DNA of 64,000 nucleotides from Epithemia pelagica (lineage: Eukaryota > Bacillariophyta > Bacillariophyceae > Surirellales > Surirellaceae): contig OX337234.1 of NCBI GenBank assembly GCA_946965045.2, forward strand, positions 1,984,001 through 2,048,000, written 5' to 3'. The notes under the pieces are model-generated. The model was given only the letters and a program-made list of their open reading frames with translations. It had not been told where the DNA came from and did no database searches. The translations under genes were made by a program, and so were the position numbers. Positions 1 to 10,246 of this stretch are shown piece after piece. Position 1 is the first letter of the stretch. Each line of letters begins with the position of its first letter.

Positions 1-1
1 A

Positions 2-2221
2 CTACAAAAGGAAAAGAAGCAACTATTGGTCAAGGAGCACATGCTGAAGGAAAAGATCCAGAAACTCGACACTAAAAACAAGAACCAGAAGGCGATTTTT
101 CAGACCGCGGTGGAGATCAAGGACGTGGAAATGAAGATCAACCGGAAAGAACGAGATATTTTAGCTCATCGATTGGTGGAAATAAAAAAGGATGGAGAGA
201 ACTCGGCACGGGGAGAGCCGCGGAGTAGTCTGGCCAGATCACAACCAGAAGGTGCATCGTCGGAACGGGAACAGCAAATGGCGCAGCAACTGGAAACCAA
301 ACAGTCGGAAATTACCTCGCTGGAGAAAATGCTCAAGGAGCAAGAACGAGAATCTGATATTCGAATGGAGGAAGCTGTTGCAGATTTTAAACGCCAAATT
401 GCTGAATTGGATGAGAAAATCAAGAAAAAAGAAAGAGAAATGGGAGAGTTACAAGACTGTGCGCGCTTGGAAGCTTTCAAGGCCCGACGCTTGATGGATG
501 AGAAAGTAGGGGAGCTACAGGTTCAGTTGGACGAATACGAGGATCGTTTGATTAATCGGGAACAGCAAATCAAGCAGCTCGATGAACAAATGCGAGTGCG
601 GCAGGCGGAAATCGAACGTATTCGAACTGTCCAGCAACAACAACAACAGCAGCGACGCCCATCCGATCGTCCACAACAAGGAGGTCGGTCGGAGCGCTTA
701 TCGGAACTCAGAAACAGACTCGATAAGAACGAAAGCTTGATGCGGTCTAAGGTCCAGAATATTCGTAATTTTGACTCTCCGTCGAAGAGCACAATTGCTT
801 CTCTAAACGACTCCTTCTCGTCTCAGGAACGAGCAGATACAAGCATGTTGGATCTTTCTTCTTGTCCCGACGACGCAACCATTGACAAATTGCGGGAAAT
901 GGAAGCAGCACTTCAAAAGGGGCAATCAAAGATTACAGAGCTTCAAGGTGAACTTGCCACGGTACGGACAAATTTAGACAAGGCGAACTCCGACTTGGTT
1001 GAAGAGCAGGAAAGGCGACGCACCGAGGTGCAGGAAGCGGAACAAACTTCACAAAAGAGGATAGAAGAATTATCCAAATCGCTCATGGAGAGGGAAGCGC
1101 ATGCTAGAAATCTCCAAATGGAGCTTGATGATACCAAGAGCCAGTTGGTACAAGCACGATCAAGTCTGGCAGAGCAAATAGCTGAATCATCGATGCTGAG
1201 CAAGCAAGAGGACTCCCATAAAGCTGAAAATACTGCGCTCCGGAATAACCTTACTGACAGGGAAAATTTGTGCAATGAGTTGAAGCAAAAGGTCGATGCG
1301 CTTGAAACAGAAGTTGCAACGGCATATGAATCTCGCCTTTCAGCTGAGAATGAACTACGTGATGCACAAGCTAAGTTTGAGAGAATGGAGGCCCAGTTGA
1401 TTCGTGAATCAAAGGAAGTCATGGCGAAGAACAAAGTATCCGAGGGTTCCGCTGTCGGGGAGGAGCGAATCCAGTCTCTGGAACAGGAATTAGCTTCTAC
1501 CGCAGCGAAGTTAGCTGAGGCGGAAAGCAAGTGCGAAATGCTGGAGCAGTTCATCCATGAAGATACATCCTCAAATCTGCACCTTGGATCTACGAAGGAT
1601 GAGCTAGTGGATGTGGTGTCACTGAAAGAGGCGCTAAGGGAAAAAGAACAAGAAGTGGAGCGTTTTCGACAAGCTGCGGAGGCCTCGGCGGATCAGCTAG
1701 CCCAAGCAAGGAGGAATGTCGAGGAACTCGAAACGGAACGGGCTCTCAGCCAAGCAAAGGTGTCGCAACTGTCTGCGACCCTGGAAAAACGGGGAGACGG
1801 GGAACAGAAACTTTACCAGAAGACTATGGAAGCTGCTGAAGCCACCGCGGCTCAAACCGAGTTGAAAGATAAGCTGAATGAAGCCAATGCTGTCATAAAG
1901 AGACTTCAAGCAGAACTTGAAAGCAACCAAGGTCCAGAGGATAGATCAGTCTCAAGCAACACTCAGCTCAGTGTGAGACTCGCGGAAACTGAAGTCAAGA
2001 TAGATATGCTCCGAGCGAAATTGAGTATTGCCGAGCGAACGGCAAGAGAGCTTCGGCAGCAAAATGAACGATTGAGTATGGCCAGTAATCGTGATGGGGC
2101 CCCCGAAGATGTAATGAATAAAATGAAGTTTCTGGAAGAACAAAATGCGGCATACGCAGCATCGTTGAAGGCGCTTCGCATTGAAATTGCCACAAGACAT
2201 GAAGGCACCGCGTTCGAATAA
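2..2221 (+). CDS. Long coiled-coil protein, 5' end outside the window
   Basis: The frame is open from base 2, so the gene begins upstream; an internal TTG at 26 and ATG at 41 are not convincing starts. About 740 residues are visible, rich in Glu, Lys, Gln and Arg, with heptad-like spacing over nearly the whole length. This predicts a long parallel coiled coil, broken by a Gln run (near 640) and a Ser-rich stretch (about 770-870). No catalytic motif or membrane segment is visible. Such proteins usually act as scaffolds, tethers or cytoskeletal linkers, but nothing here identifies a specific family, and similarity to myosin-tail or SMC-like proteins would be compositional only. It ends at TAA 2219-2221, and the gene on the other strand converges on it from the right. 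Confidence is high that it is coding and low for any role. Confidence 0.85.
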   Translation, partial: LQKEKKQLLVKEHMLKEKIQKLDTKNKNQKAIFQTAVEIKDVEMKINRKERDILAHRLVEIKKDGENSARGEPRSSLARSQPEGASSEREQQMAQQLETKQSEITSLEKMLKEQERESDIRMEEAVADFKRQIAELDEKIKKKEREMGELQDCARLEAFKARRLMDEKVGELQVQLDEYEDRLINREQQIKQLDEQMRVRQAEIERIRTVQQQQQQQRRPSDRPQQGGRSERLSELRNRLDKNESLMRSKVQNIRNFDSPSKSTIASLNDSFSSQERADTSMLDLSSCPDDATIDKLREMEAALQKGQSKITELQGELATVRTNLDKANSDLVEEQERRRTEVQEAEQTSQKRIEELSKSLMEREAHARNLQMELDDTKSQLVQARSSLAEQIAESSMLSKQEDSHKAENTALRNNLTDRENLCNELKQKVDALETEVATAYESRLSAENELRDAQAKFERMEAQLIRESKEVMAKNKVSEGSAVGEERIQSLEQELASTAAKLAEAESKCEMLEQFIHEDTSSNLHLGSTKDELVDVVSLKEALREKEQEVERFRQAAEASADQLAQARRNVEELETERALSQAKVSQLSATLEKRGDGEQKLYQKTMEAAEATAAQTELKDKLNEANAVIKRLQAELESNQGPEDRSVSSNTQLSVRLAETEVKIDMLRAKLSIAERTARELRQQNERLSMASNRDGAPEDVMNKMKFLEEQNAAYAASLKALRIEIATRHEGTAFE

Positions 2222-2450
2222 AATGGAGAAATAATGATGGGGAAGGGATACAAATGTGATCGATAAAGTTGGAATGCCTTTGATAACGCCGGACTAATAG
2301 CCTGTGCTCGGCTATCTACGTAAATGTATGTTATTTTCGTAAATGAACCGTTCACCTACTTCTACGTAAAGAATAATCATATCGGTTCTGTCATGTCTCG
2401 AGATATCGATTTCTCCATAATGGTCAGTTAGTAATTACAAAACTTTTTGA

Positions 2451-5400
2451 TTAAACAAAAAGCATCTCGTCTCTTTCTATTCGCTCTAGCAGCAGTTGAG
2501 CTTCATGCAACCCAGGATAGTCGTCGTCAATGTTTGACTCGCGGTAAATAGATAGTGCTTCATCCACCGCTGCATGTGCCTCGGCAAACTGACAATTTCT
2601 CAAGTGGATGCTTGCAATGGTGACATTGACTTCAGCAATCACCGGGTGCCCCTCATCCAGCACTTCTGTGCTTACACGGAGGGCTTCAGAGGCACATTTT
2701 AACGCGGTACCAAAATCCCCTCGACCAACGAGACTACTTCCTTTGGTTGCAAGCGCCCTTGCGTAGTCAATATGCCCTTCACTTAGTGATTCTCTGCGAA
2801 TATCTAGAACGGTGTCACATATTCTCATCGCCTTCTTGAAGCTGTCACGTTTTACGTGGATCTTCGCAATCTCGTGCAATGTTGTTGCTTGTAACGGATG
2901 ATCCACACCCAAAAATTCCAATCGCATGTAGTAGCATTCTTCAAGTGTTTTCAAGGCAGTTCCGTAGTCCTTCTTTCGAGCGTATGCACAACCAATAGCG
3001 TGCAATGTTTCTGCAATATTTGGGTGTTTCAAACCATGAATTTTCTGCTGGCCAGAAAGGACTTCGCCAAAATGTTCAAAGGCAGTGTCCAACTCGGAAG
3101 GATATACTGCGAACATAATACCTATTTCACGACGTGTTCTCAAGGCTGCAGGATGTTCTGGACCAAGCAAAGACTTTTGAATCTGGAGAGCATCCTTCAG
3201 CGCCACCATTGCCGTATCGTAATCACAGATTGCAGCTTTAACTACCCCAATATGGTACAAGGTCGCAGCCACCGTTTCATGGTCACCACCAAGCTCTTCG
3301 CGTAACGCTGAAAGGGCACCCTCGAGAAGGCCAAGAGCTTCGTTCCATAGACCCAATTGATACTTTACTGTACCTTTCAAGACCTGGGCTGTGGCAAGGT
3401 ATATGTTGTCACATCCAAGACTGCGTTGGACAGCTAGCGCTCGATCATAATAGTCGAGAGCTTCCATGAATAAGCCCGCCCGGGAACTAAGCATCCCGAG
3501 ACTGTTCAAGGTTGTGGCGAGATCTTCACGAGAAGACGTCTGTTCGGAGTCATTTTCTAGAAATTGAAGCTTTTCTTCAAAGAAAGCAATTGCCATTTTG
3601 TACGACCCCCGTTCTTCATGTGCTCTCCCAATAACTTCAAGCATACCTGCTTCAACAAACGTGCTGTAGTCGTCTTTCTTCGATTTAATGGTGGACAGAG
3701 CATTTCGCTCTCTGTAGTATACCGCGCCGATTTGACACAAAGTTTGCGAAACAAGGGGATTGCCTTGTAGATCGTCTCCTAAACATTCCTTCAATACACG
3801 CAACGCTTCCTTGTGGCTTTCCATAGCCAATTTAAATTCATTCTGCATTGCCCGGACTGTGCCAATGGAATTTAGAGTTTTGGCACTTTCTTCGCTGTAT
3901 TCTCCATACACATCATGTTCAATGTCGAGCGCCTCCATGTAGTACGCCAGACTAGACTTGTATTGCTTCTGGTGGAGGTACAAATCGGCCAAAAAGTGGA
4001 GATTGTGTGCAACTTCTTTGGTTGTCTCATTTGCTTGATGAATTCGGAGCGACTCGGAGCTTGATTGAATGGCTCCATGAATGTCCCCACCGCGGCTTTG
4101 AAGCACTGCAAGACGAAACAGCGTTGAAGCTAGTTCTGGGTCATCAGAATCCCGTTCGTGACGCTGGTCCACTAGAATAGCTGACAGTTTTGAAATTTCT
4201 TGTTCCATCGAGTCTTCTCTATGGTTGACCCTGCGTGATGATGATGCCACAATCATTGCTTGAAGATCGTCAGTTTCCTTAGGGTCCTCTCCGACTTCTG
4301 CCGCAGCTTCATTGGCTCCAAGCGACATGCCTGCAAAGCTTAGTTTGTCCTTGGCTGCAACTCCAACATTTGAAGCGTGATCTCTTTCCTCGGCTATGGG
4401 GGTATCACTGGACTCATCATCCGAGACCACATCCAGAGGAGCCGAGCGGACTTTGGAATGAATTGACCGGGCGGACAAGAAACCATCCGCGACTTCAACG
4501 GCCTGCGAAACAAACTGGGATGGAAACCATCTGCCAAAGCCCTCGGCGGAAACTCCCCACCACCATTCGTTACTCCGCTGCCATGTTCGAGATCCATCGT
4601 GGAAGACAAACGTAATCTGGGATACGTCATCCCACGAGTCTGACGGTATCTCGAAGGTTTTGATGGGTCCATCGAAATTGCTTTCATCATCGTGATACTC
4701 TTCCTCACGCTTCAACACAACGACTGGTGTGACGATTGGCTCTTTTTCCTCTTCTGGTAAGGACTCAAAGCCTCGCCGTGGTCTCCGAAAACCAAGCGCA
4801 AGCTTTGCCATTGACTTGGATGTGGTTGACTCTGGACTTTTCACGGTCTTTGTGGATCCTCCTTTCTTTCTTGGAGCTGGAATCCGAAGTGCTCTTGATT
4901 TTCGCCTGTCATACGAGTCCGCCGTTTGCGATGGTCTCAGGAGAGCATCTGTTTCGGCCAAGTCTTTCCGCGGTGACAGCTCCGGACCCGTCTCTAAATT
5001 GTTGGGAACTCCTTCTTCCGGCCCTTCGACAGAAAATTTGCTCAAATCAAGAGCGGAAGTGGCACTTGAACTCAGCAAGCTAGAGGAAAGATCCGAAGAT
5101 GAAAGTTTAATACCATCGCGGCGGTGCCCTCGCTCGTCTGGTTCCTCGTCTTTTAAGCCATATCTTGTGTTGTCGAGCTTTCGCCTAACACCATCATCTG
5201 CTTCCGCCTCATACGACTGGTCTCCTTTTCCATCCGATAATGGGTCCGGTTGACTTAGCTGGGAGCCATTATGAGAAAGCTCCTCTGTCATTGGTGTTGA
5301 CGACGGATTGTTGGTAATGGCATCGTTGTCCTTGCCCTCGCTTTCTTTGGCATTAGGAGTTACTGGCGTGGAAGCTTCGTCCTGTTCCCCTTCATCGTGG

Positions 5401-7028
5401 GGATAAGAAAGTTCATCAGAAGCTGATCGGCTTCTTTCTGCAGATGGAGCATGCAAGGGGTGAGGTTCTGTTTCCGGGTCATCTTCAAGGGGCTCCCCGT
5501 TCTCGTTCCCTTCCTCTTCGACTGAAAGCATGTCTTGTTCCTCCCTTTTCAAGACTTCCACTCTTTCTAACATCATCGATATTTCCTCCTCAGGAACAGC
5601 ACCTTCTTGTTTTGCGCATTCTACCAGGCAGACGGTTGCCGTCACATAGTCTCCCATCCCTATGTAGGCTTCACCCAAGGTAAAGTAGATTTGCGTTCGG
5701 TCAATAGGGTTATCGGTCTTTTTCTCATCTTCCTCTGGTTCTGTTTCGAGGCATTTGTTGAGGTATGCGACCGCTTCTTCATATCGCTCCTGTTCAAACA
5801 AACTTGGAATTAACTGCAAGACTGTTTCGACATCTTCCGTTGTCACGACAAACTCGTCCGTTGTGACTTGTGCGGCATAAATGGTTTGCGCCGCCCGGTA
5901 GAGGTCCAAACCACCTTCGGTATTTCCCTGAAGCTCCAGTACTCGTCCCACATTGACAAGTGCCTTGGCCACATCGATATGCTTGTCTCCCCAGAAGTGA
6001 TTGCGGGTTAAGAGAACCTTTTCGTAGCAGGAAATGGCAAAATCCAAGTTTCCTGCTTCTTCCGCCACTTGTCCCGCCCGATCCAAGGCATGTAGAGCGT
6101 CCTGCGCCACGGTGGAAATGTCCGAGTGTCCGAGCGAAATCTGTAGTTCAACCGTTGCAAGGAGCGTCTCAATCGTCCGTTCCAAATCATCGCGTTCAAA
6201 ATAGAGCTCCGATAAGCTGTACAATATTTTACTCATGGACTGGACGACATGTTCGTCGTGTTGGCTAACTTTTTGTCGCGCTCTTAGAATCTGCAGTGCC
6301 TCTTCAAAGGCCGCCAAGCCATCTTCGTAGGCACCCGTAGAAGTGTACAATCCCCCGAGTGCTTCGAGGGAGCTTACCAAGGCTTCCGTGTTGCGTGAAG
6401 GATCCATGCGAATAAAGGAGACTCCTTCGAGTGGTATCTGATCCGGAGTGTTGTGCTCTCCCGCTCGGTGTATGTCCAGTAAAAGATCAATTACTTCTTC
6501 GTGACAATCAATCGCGGATCGGAACTGATCATTCAGTTTCAAGTGGACTTGTGCCCTGGATTGGAGAACATCTACTATACAAGCTTCCAGGCATATTTGC
6601 CGTTCCCTCGAGGAGGATCGTTGTGGTTGTTGCGGTGCATCGGGTGAAGTCGAAAGGACTCGTTCTCGACAATTTCGAAAGAGTCCTTCTGCTGTCTTCC
6701 AAGCATCAATGGCCCCAGCATAGTCCTTCAACTTTCGATGAATCGCTCCCTTATTCCTCCATGCCGTGGCCTCACTGCACCAGGACACGACCGATTCTCG
6801 TTGCGGCGATTGTTGTTTGTAACATTCGAGCGCCCGATCTTGGAATCTCAGGGCTTCCGTGTACTTTTCTTCCTTTACCAATTGATTTGCTTGTTGCAAA
6901 AGTTCTTTGGGTCGACGATACACGACCGCTGTGGTCGGAGAGGGATTACTGGTCGCTCGATCCTCCAACAGTACAATGTTACTACTTGAATCTTGTCGTC
7001 TCAAAGGAGGAGGCGATGGTCGCTCCAT
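2451..7028 (-). CDS. Large TPR (kinesin light chain-like) repeat protein with an SH3-like insert
   Basis: A single-exon gene of 1525 residues. I start it at the ATG at 7028 (MERPSPPPLRR) rather than the in-frame TTG at 7046. Residues about 40-470 hold TPR motifs (for example ALRFQDRALECYKQ and AISCYEKVLLTRN). An acidic Ser/Glu-rich disordered stretch follows (about 490-760). Residues about 775-850 form a compact Trp-rich segment (EWWWGVSAEGFGRWFPSQFV) resembling the C-terminal half of an SH3 domain. The last 580 residues are a second array of roughly 42-residue TPRs of the kinesin light chain/NPHP3 type (ALDYYDRALAVQRSLG, AMVALKDALQIQKSLLG). TPR arrays bind partner proteins, so an assembly role is likely, probably cytoplasmic as there is no signal peptide or membrane segment. 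The partner is unknown. It converges on the coiled-coil gene with 229 bp between stops. Confidence 0.9.
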   Translation of the reverse strand: MERPSPPPLRRQDSSSNIVLLEDRATSNPSPTTAVVYRRPKELLQQANQLVKEEKYTEALRFQDRALECYKQQSPQRESVVSWCSEATAWRNKGAIHRKLKDYAGAIDAWKTAEGLFRNCRERVLSTSPDAPQQPQRSSSRERQICLEACIVDVLQSRAQVHLKLNDQFRSAIDCHEEVIDLLLDIHRAGEHNTPDQIPLEGVSFIRMDPSRNTEALVSSLEALGGLYTSTGAYEDGLAAFEEALQILRARQKVSQHDEHVVQSMSKILYSLSELYFERDDLERTIETLLATVELQISLGHSDISTVAQDALHALDRAGQVAEEAGNLDFAISCYEKVLLTRNHFWGDKHIDVAKALVNVGRVLELQGNTEGGLDLYRAAQTIYAAQVTTDEFVVTTEDVETVLQLIPSLFEQERYEEAVAYLNKCLETEPEEDEKKTDNPIDRTQIYFTLGEAYIGMGDYVTATVCLVECAKQEGAVPEEEISMMLERVEVLKREEQDMLSVEEEGNENGEPLEDDPETEPHPLHAPSAERSRSASDELSYPHDEGEQDEASTPVTPNAKESEGKDNDAITNNPSSTPMTEELSHNGSQLSQPDPLSDGKGDQSYEAEADDGVRRKLDNTRYGLKDEEPDERGHRRDGIKLSSSDLSSSLLSSSATSALDLSKFSVEGPEEGVPNNLETGPELSPRKDLAETDALLRPSQTADSYDRRKSRALRIPAPRKKGGSTKTVKSPESTTSKSMAKLALGFRRPRRGFESLPEEEKEPIVTPVVVLKREEEYHDDESNFDGPIKTFEIPSDSWDDVSQITFVFHDGSRTWQRSNEWWWGVSAEGFGRWFPSQFVSQAVEVADGFLSARSIHSKVRSAPLDVVSDDESSDTPIAEERDHASNVGVAAKDKLSFAGMSLGANEAAAEVGEDPKETDDLQAMIVASSSRRVNHREDSMEQEISKLSAILVDQRHERDSDDPELASTLFRLAVLQSRGGDIHGAIQSSSESLRIHQANETTKEVAHNLHFLADLYLHQKQYKSSLAYYMEALDIEHDVYGEYSEESAKTLNSIGTVRAMQNEFKLAMESHKEALRVLKECLGDDLQGNPLVSQTLCQIGAVYYRERNALSTIKSKKDDYSTFVEAGMLEVIGRAHEERGSYKMAIAFFEEKLQFLENDSEQTSSREDLATTLNSLGMLSSRAGLFMEALDYYDRALAVQRSLGCDNIYLATAQVLKGTVKYQLGLWNEALGLLEGALSALREELGGDHETVAATLYHIGVVKAAICDYDTAMVALKDALQIQKSLLGPEHPAALRTRREIGIMFAVYPSELDTAFEHFGEVLSGQQKIHGLKHPNIAETLHAIGCAYARKKDYGTALKTLEECYYMRLEFLGVDHPLQATTLHEIAKIHVKRDSFKKAMRICDTVLDIRRESLSEGHIDYARALATKGSSLVGRGDFGTALKCASEALRVSTEVLDEGHPVIAEVNVTIASIHLRNCQFAEAHAAVDEALSIYRESNIDDDYPGLHEAQLLLERIERDEMLFV

Positions 7029-8607
7029 TGCAACCGTGGAGCACAAAACGATAGTGTTGGGTGATGGTCAATGGCCTCTCTCTCTTTCTTGGCCACAAAC
7101 AGCCGAAAGTACAACAAAAAGAGGAGACGTCACAAAGGAAGCAAGAATCCGTTCCGATTACACCAATTACACACACAAAGGTTGTTTCCTGTGTTCTTGA
7201 CGCAATCAAAAAGCAACTTCTTCAGCCTGTTTCTTCAATTCAACGATGAGAGAGTTTCCCAGACCGAAGGGATGCGATGGTAAACGAATCAAGACAAACG
7301 CCCAACGCCTTTGTTGTGATGTGCGTCTTGGGTTGTCCTTTTCATGGACCGATCGATATAGATGAGCTTCTCATTACTCGTCTCTGTTGGCGCTGTGTCT
7401 TGTGTGTGGTGGACGGTGTGTTGTCTCCGGACGATCACACTGTGCCGTACTATAGTCCCAAAGTGTCCAAGCCTGCACGATCCATCGGTTGAGAATTCCT
7501 AAACCTACATGATCCGTTGGAAGCCATGTGCAGCCGGCCATTGCATTGGCTCTATGTGAATAAAGACTTTGACTTAAGCTCTTAGACATTAGCGAGTATC
7601 AATCCGAGCTATTTAATGAAAAATGGTCCCTCATTCCATACACAACGGATGATCTTTCCCTAAGTATTCGAACTTGCACGGACCAGAGCGTCGGCTGACG
7701 TTCCCAAGAAAAGAAAATTGGACTATGCCCTTCTCAGAAGCAATATCCAAGAGCTCCATCTCTAATTCCTCGACTTGAGCGTGCATCAACAATCCCACCA
7801 AAGGCCCAAAATAGATAGAGTTCAAGCCATCAATCTGTGCACCTTACGCATACGTCGTCTCCCCTTGTGTGTGTTGGTCCTCGCTCACAAATCTTTTTGC
7901 TGGGTCCTCCTCGACAATGTGCTCCACAAAATTTGAAATTGCAGCCAAGCGCTTCCAACCAATGGGGGAGCGACGTCCCCACGATACAAATCAACGGCTC
8001 GATTCCAGTGGAGACATGCGCCATGAATTCGCTCGGTACATCGAAAGCATCCGTTGTGATGTAAGCCGGAAAAATAAGAATCCTACCCCATCATCAATAG
8101 AGACATCCGCCAAATTTCGAATGGAAGCCACACACGTCATGCGCTATCTAGTCCAATGGTCAGAGATGATGATTTTTCTCTGATGAGCATTGGATTGAAC
8201 TCGACGGCGAATCCTTCATGGTACATGCTTCAAGGCAATCGCCTTCTTCGCACGATAAAACAATTCGCGACCAGTAGTGAACTGTTGAAGTCATTGCTGC
8301 TGTCACGGAGAGTGGGAGGAAGAAAGATTAAAATTCATTGTTGTCAGCATAAGTTGGGAAAAAAGGATAGGTCTCATTCTCATTAGGCTCTAAGGACTAA
8401 GGAAGATTGCTCCCCTAGCTAGTAGCTACTCCTAGCTAGAGAGCGATGAGTAGGTTTTGGGGTAGACTTGAGCATTGTCCACGTTTGGAGGGTACAGAGA
8501 CTCTCCAAACCTGCGGGACTCAAGTTCTCGCTCTCACTCGGAACCAACAAACACTCACCACAAAATCAGTAACAGAACATTTCGCACCTCTATCTCTGAG
8601 AACGACG
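7029..8607. other. Intergenic region with possible gene relic
   Basis: Divergent spacer between the TPR gene and the glycohydrolase gene. Minus-strand fragments at 7631-7825 and around 7830-8180 read like short protein pieces but are split by stops and frame changes. They could be a decayed gene; no family is recognised. A CTAGCTAG-rich motif cluster lies at 8415-8439, containing GTAGCTACTCCT (8422-8433), which recurs exactly upstream of the MTQ2 gene at 59620. An in-frame ATG at 8446 would give the glycohydrolase a longer, poorly conserved-looking N-terminus. Confidence 0.4.
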
Positions 8608-9717
8608 ATGGAATCGCAACCAAACTATACAAGAGCCACATGGGGTGGAACCGCTCCACATAGGCAGCGACAAGGTGGTTCGAACCGGGGCGAGACTCGT
8701 AAGTCACGCCAGGCCATTGCCATGGACACCTTGACGATCCTGGAACAAGGCTGGTACGAATTGCCAAACGTGAGCAACGCCGACCAGAACGAGACCACCA
8801 GGGTGGTTTCTATTGACCAACAAATGGAAGATGCTATAAACAATACTCACGTTTATACAGACCAAGAAACAGGTCTGTTGTTTGGAACACCAAAAGAAGA
8901 AGCCGAACAAGGACGATCGCTAAGTGAAAAAAGGATAGAACTACCTGGACAACCGGTCGAATATGTGGTCAACGGATTGACCACACTAGACGCCGTTCGA
9001 CAATTGGTGGCCGAACATCGCCAGCAACAATCGCACCACCATTCATCCGTGACGCCAAAGATATTTTGCTTGAATTTCGCTTCGGCTCGTAATGCCGGTG
9101 GAGGCTTTTTAAATGGCAGTCAAGCACAGGAAGAAAGTTTGGCCCGAGCTTCCGGACTCTATCCTTGTCTGACACAAGGACCAAACGTGACGCGTCAGTA
9201 TTATCGTGCCAATGACCATGTTGGTGCCCCCTTTTATACCGATGCCATGATTTATAGTCCTCGCGTCCCCGTATTCAAGGACGAGACGGGTCGACTTATG
9301 GAAGAACCCATGTTGGTGAGCTTCCTGACGGCTCCTGCGGTGAATCGCAGTGCTTCCAGGTATGCGAAACGAGGGAAACGAGACAACCAAAATAGAAACA
9401 ATAGAACGAGAGACGAAGACTTGGATCCCACAGCTTTTGACCGAGAGGTGCAAATCGTAATGAGACGGAGGATTGCCAAGGTCTTGGCCATTGCGCGGCA
9501 AGAGGGACACGATACCTTGGTTCTGGGTGCATGGGGCTGTGGAGTGTTTGGCAACGATCCAAGACATGTCGCACAATGGTTCAAAGAAGAACTGACGAAC
9601 AAGGATAACATTACTGCCTTTCGAAAAGTGGTCTTTGCAGTATACTCACCACGAGATTTCAAGTTTATCAACGCTTTTCAGACCGAGTTTCAAAGCATAG
9701 AATGTGGCAATGGTTGA
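8608..9717 (+). CDS. Microbial-type poly(ADP-ribose) glycohydrolase (macrodomain, DUF2263/TIGR02452 family)
   Basis: A protein of 369 residues that should remove poly(ADP-ribose) from proteins by cleaving ribose-ribose bonds. The N-terminal helix (SRQAIAMDTLTILEQGWYEL) matches the family. The catalytic signature GGG-x7-QEE is intact in NAGGGFLNGSQAQEESLARA, with GGG at about 164-166 and the QEE pair at 174-176. A second macrodomain core is GAWGCGVFGNDP. A charged Arg/Asn insertion (about 300-325) separates the halves. I chose ATG 8608 because its context (acgacgATGg) is strong and it leaves a normal lead-in; ATG 8446 is in frame and would add 54 residues of low-complexity look. The microbial form is compact and known from bacteria and many protists and fungi. 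No signal peptide is seen, so a nuclear or cytosolic site is likely. The family call is firm; activity is inferred from motifs. Confidence 0.88.
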   Translation: MESQPNYTRATWGGTAPHRQRQGGSNRGETRKSRQAIAMDTLTILEQGWYELPNVSNADQNETTRVVSIDQQMEDAINNTHVYTDQETGLLFGTPKEEAEQGRSLSEKRIELPGQPVEYVVNGLTTLDAVRQLVAEHRQQQSHHHSSVTPKIFCLNFASARNAGGGFLNGSQAQEESLARASGLYPCLTQGPNVTRQYYRANDHVGAPFYTDAMIYSPRVPVFKDETGRLMEEPMLVSFLTAPAVNRSASRYAKRGKRDNQNRNNRTRDEDLDPTAFDREVQIVMRRRIAKVLAIARQEGHDTLVLGAWGCGVFGNDPRHVAQWFKEELTNKDNITAFRKVVFAVYSPRDFKFINAFQTEFQSIECGNG

Positions 9718-10246
9718 GATTGAAACCATCCCCTATGATTATTTGGATTCATGCTCCTTCAAAGCAAATTTAATAGAGCGCGTAATCATGGTTTCAAAAC
9801 GTGTACTACCTCTTTACGGATACCATAAAACCTTGTTGGCCGTGATGCTTCGAGCAAATGTGTTCATCTGTTGATGGAAACATGAAAGTAGTACGAAATT
9901 TGAAGCAAGCAAACACCGACCAATCCACTCCATACCAAATGCCTCGTATTCGACGTGGTCCCATGAATCTCTTCGTCCTTTGTGTCAAGGTTCGGATTGA
10001 GGTTGATGTTATACCTCCATGGGTTGGTCCAGGAGAGAGCCATTGTTGGATTTTGAACAATTTCCGTCGAATGCGACATACTGGAATGTTAAAGGCGACC
10101 TTCTCTTTGTTCGGTATATTCAAGTGTTCGATGGATCCTTGTCCGTGACGTTGTTGTCCAAGGCACATCAGCTTTGCCATTCAAAGGCTGAGAATGTTAC
10201 TCTCACGGATCATTCCCACCGTAGCTCAACGAGATTCATGGGTTGG
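9718..10246. other. Spacer between convergent genes
   Basis: Overlapping open frames occur on both strands (minus 9806-10180, plus 9858-10148), but neither shows a recognisable motif or codon pattern. I see no tRNA or repeat. It probably holds the 3' ends of the two flanking transcripts. Confidence 0.4.

Noticed and set aside
943-1554. 203-residue antisense frame in the coiled-coil gene
   Set aside because: Ser-rich mirror of an Arg/Glu/Lys/Gln-rich coding strand, a typical shadow.
7631-8183. Minus-strand protein-like fragments
   Set aside because: Split by stops and frame changes, no recognised family; mentioned only as a possible relic.
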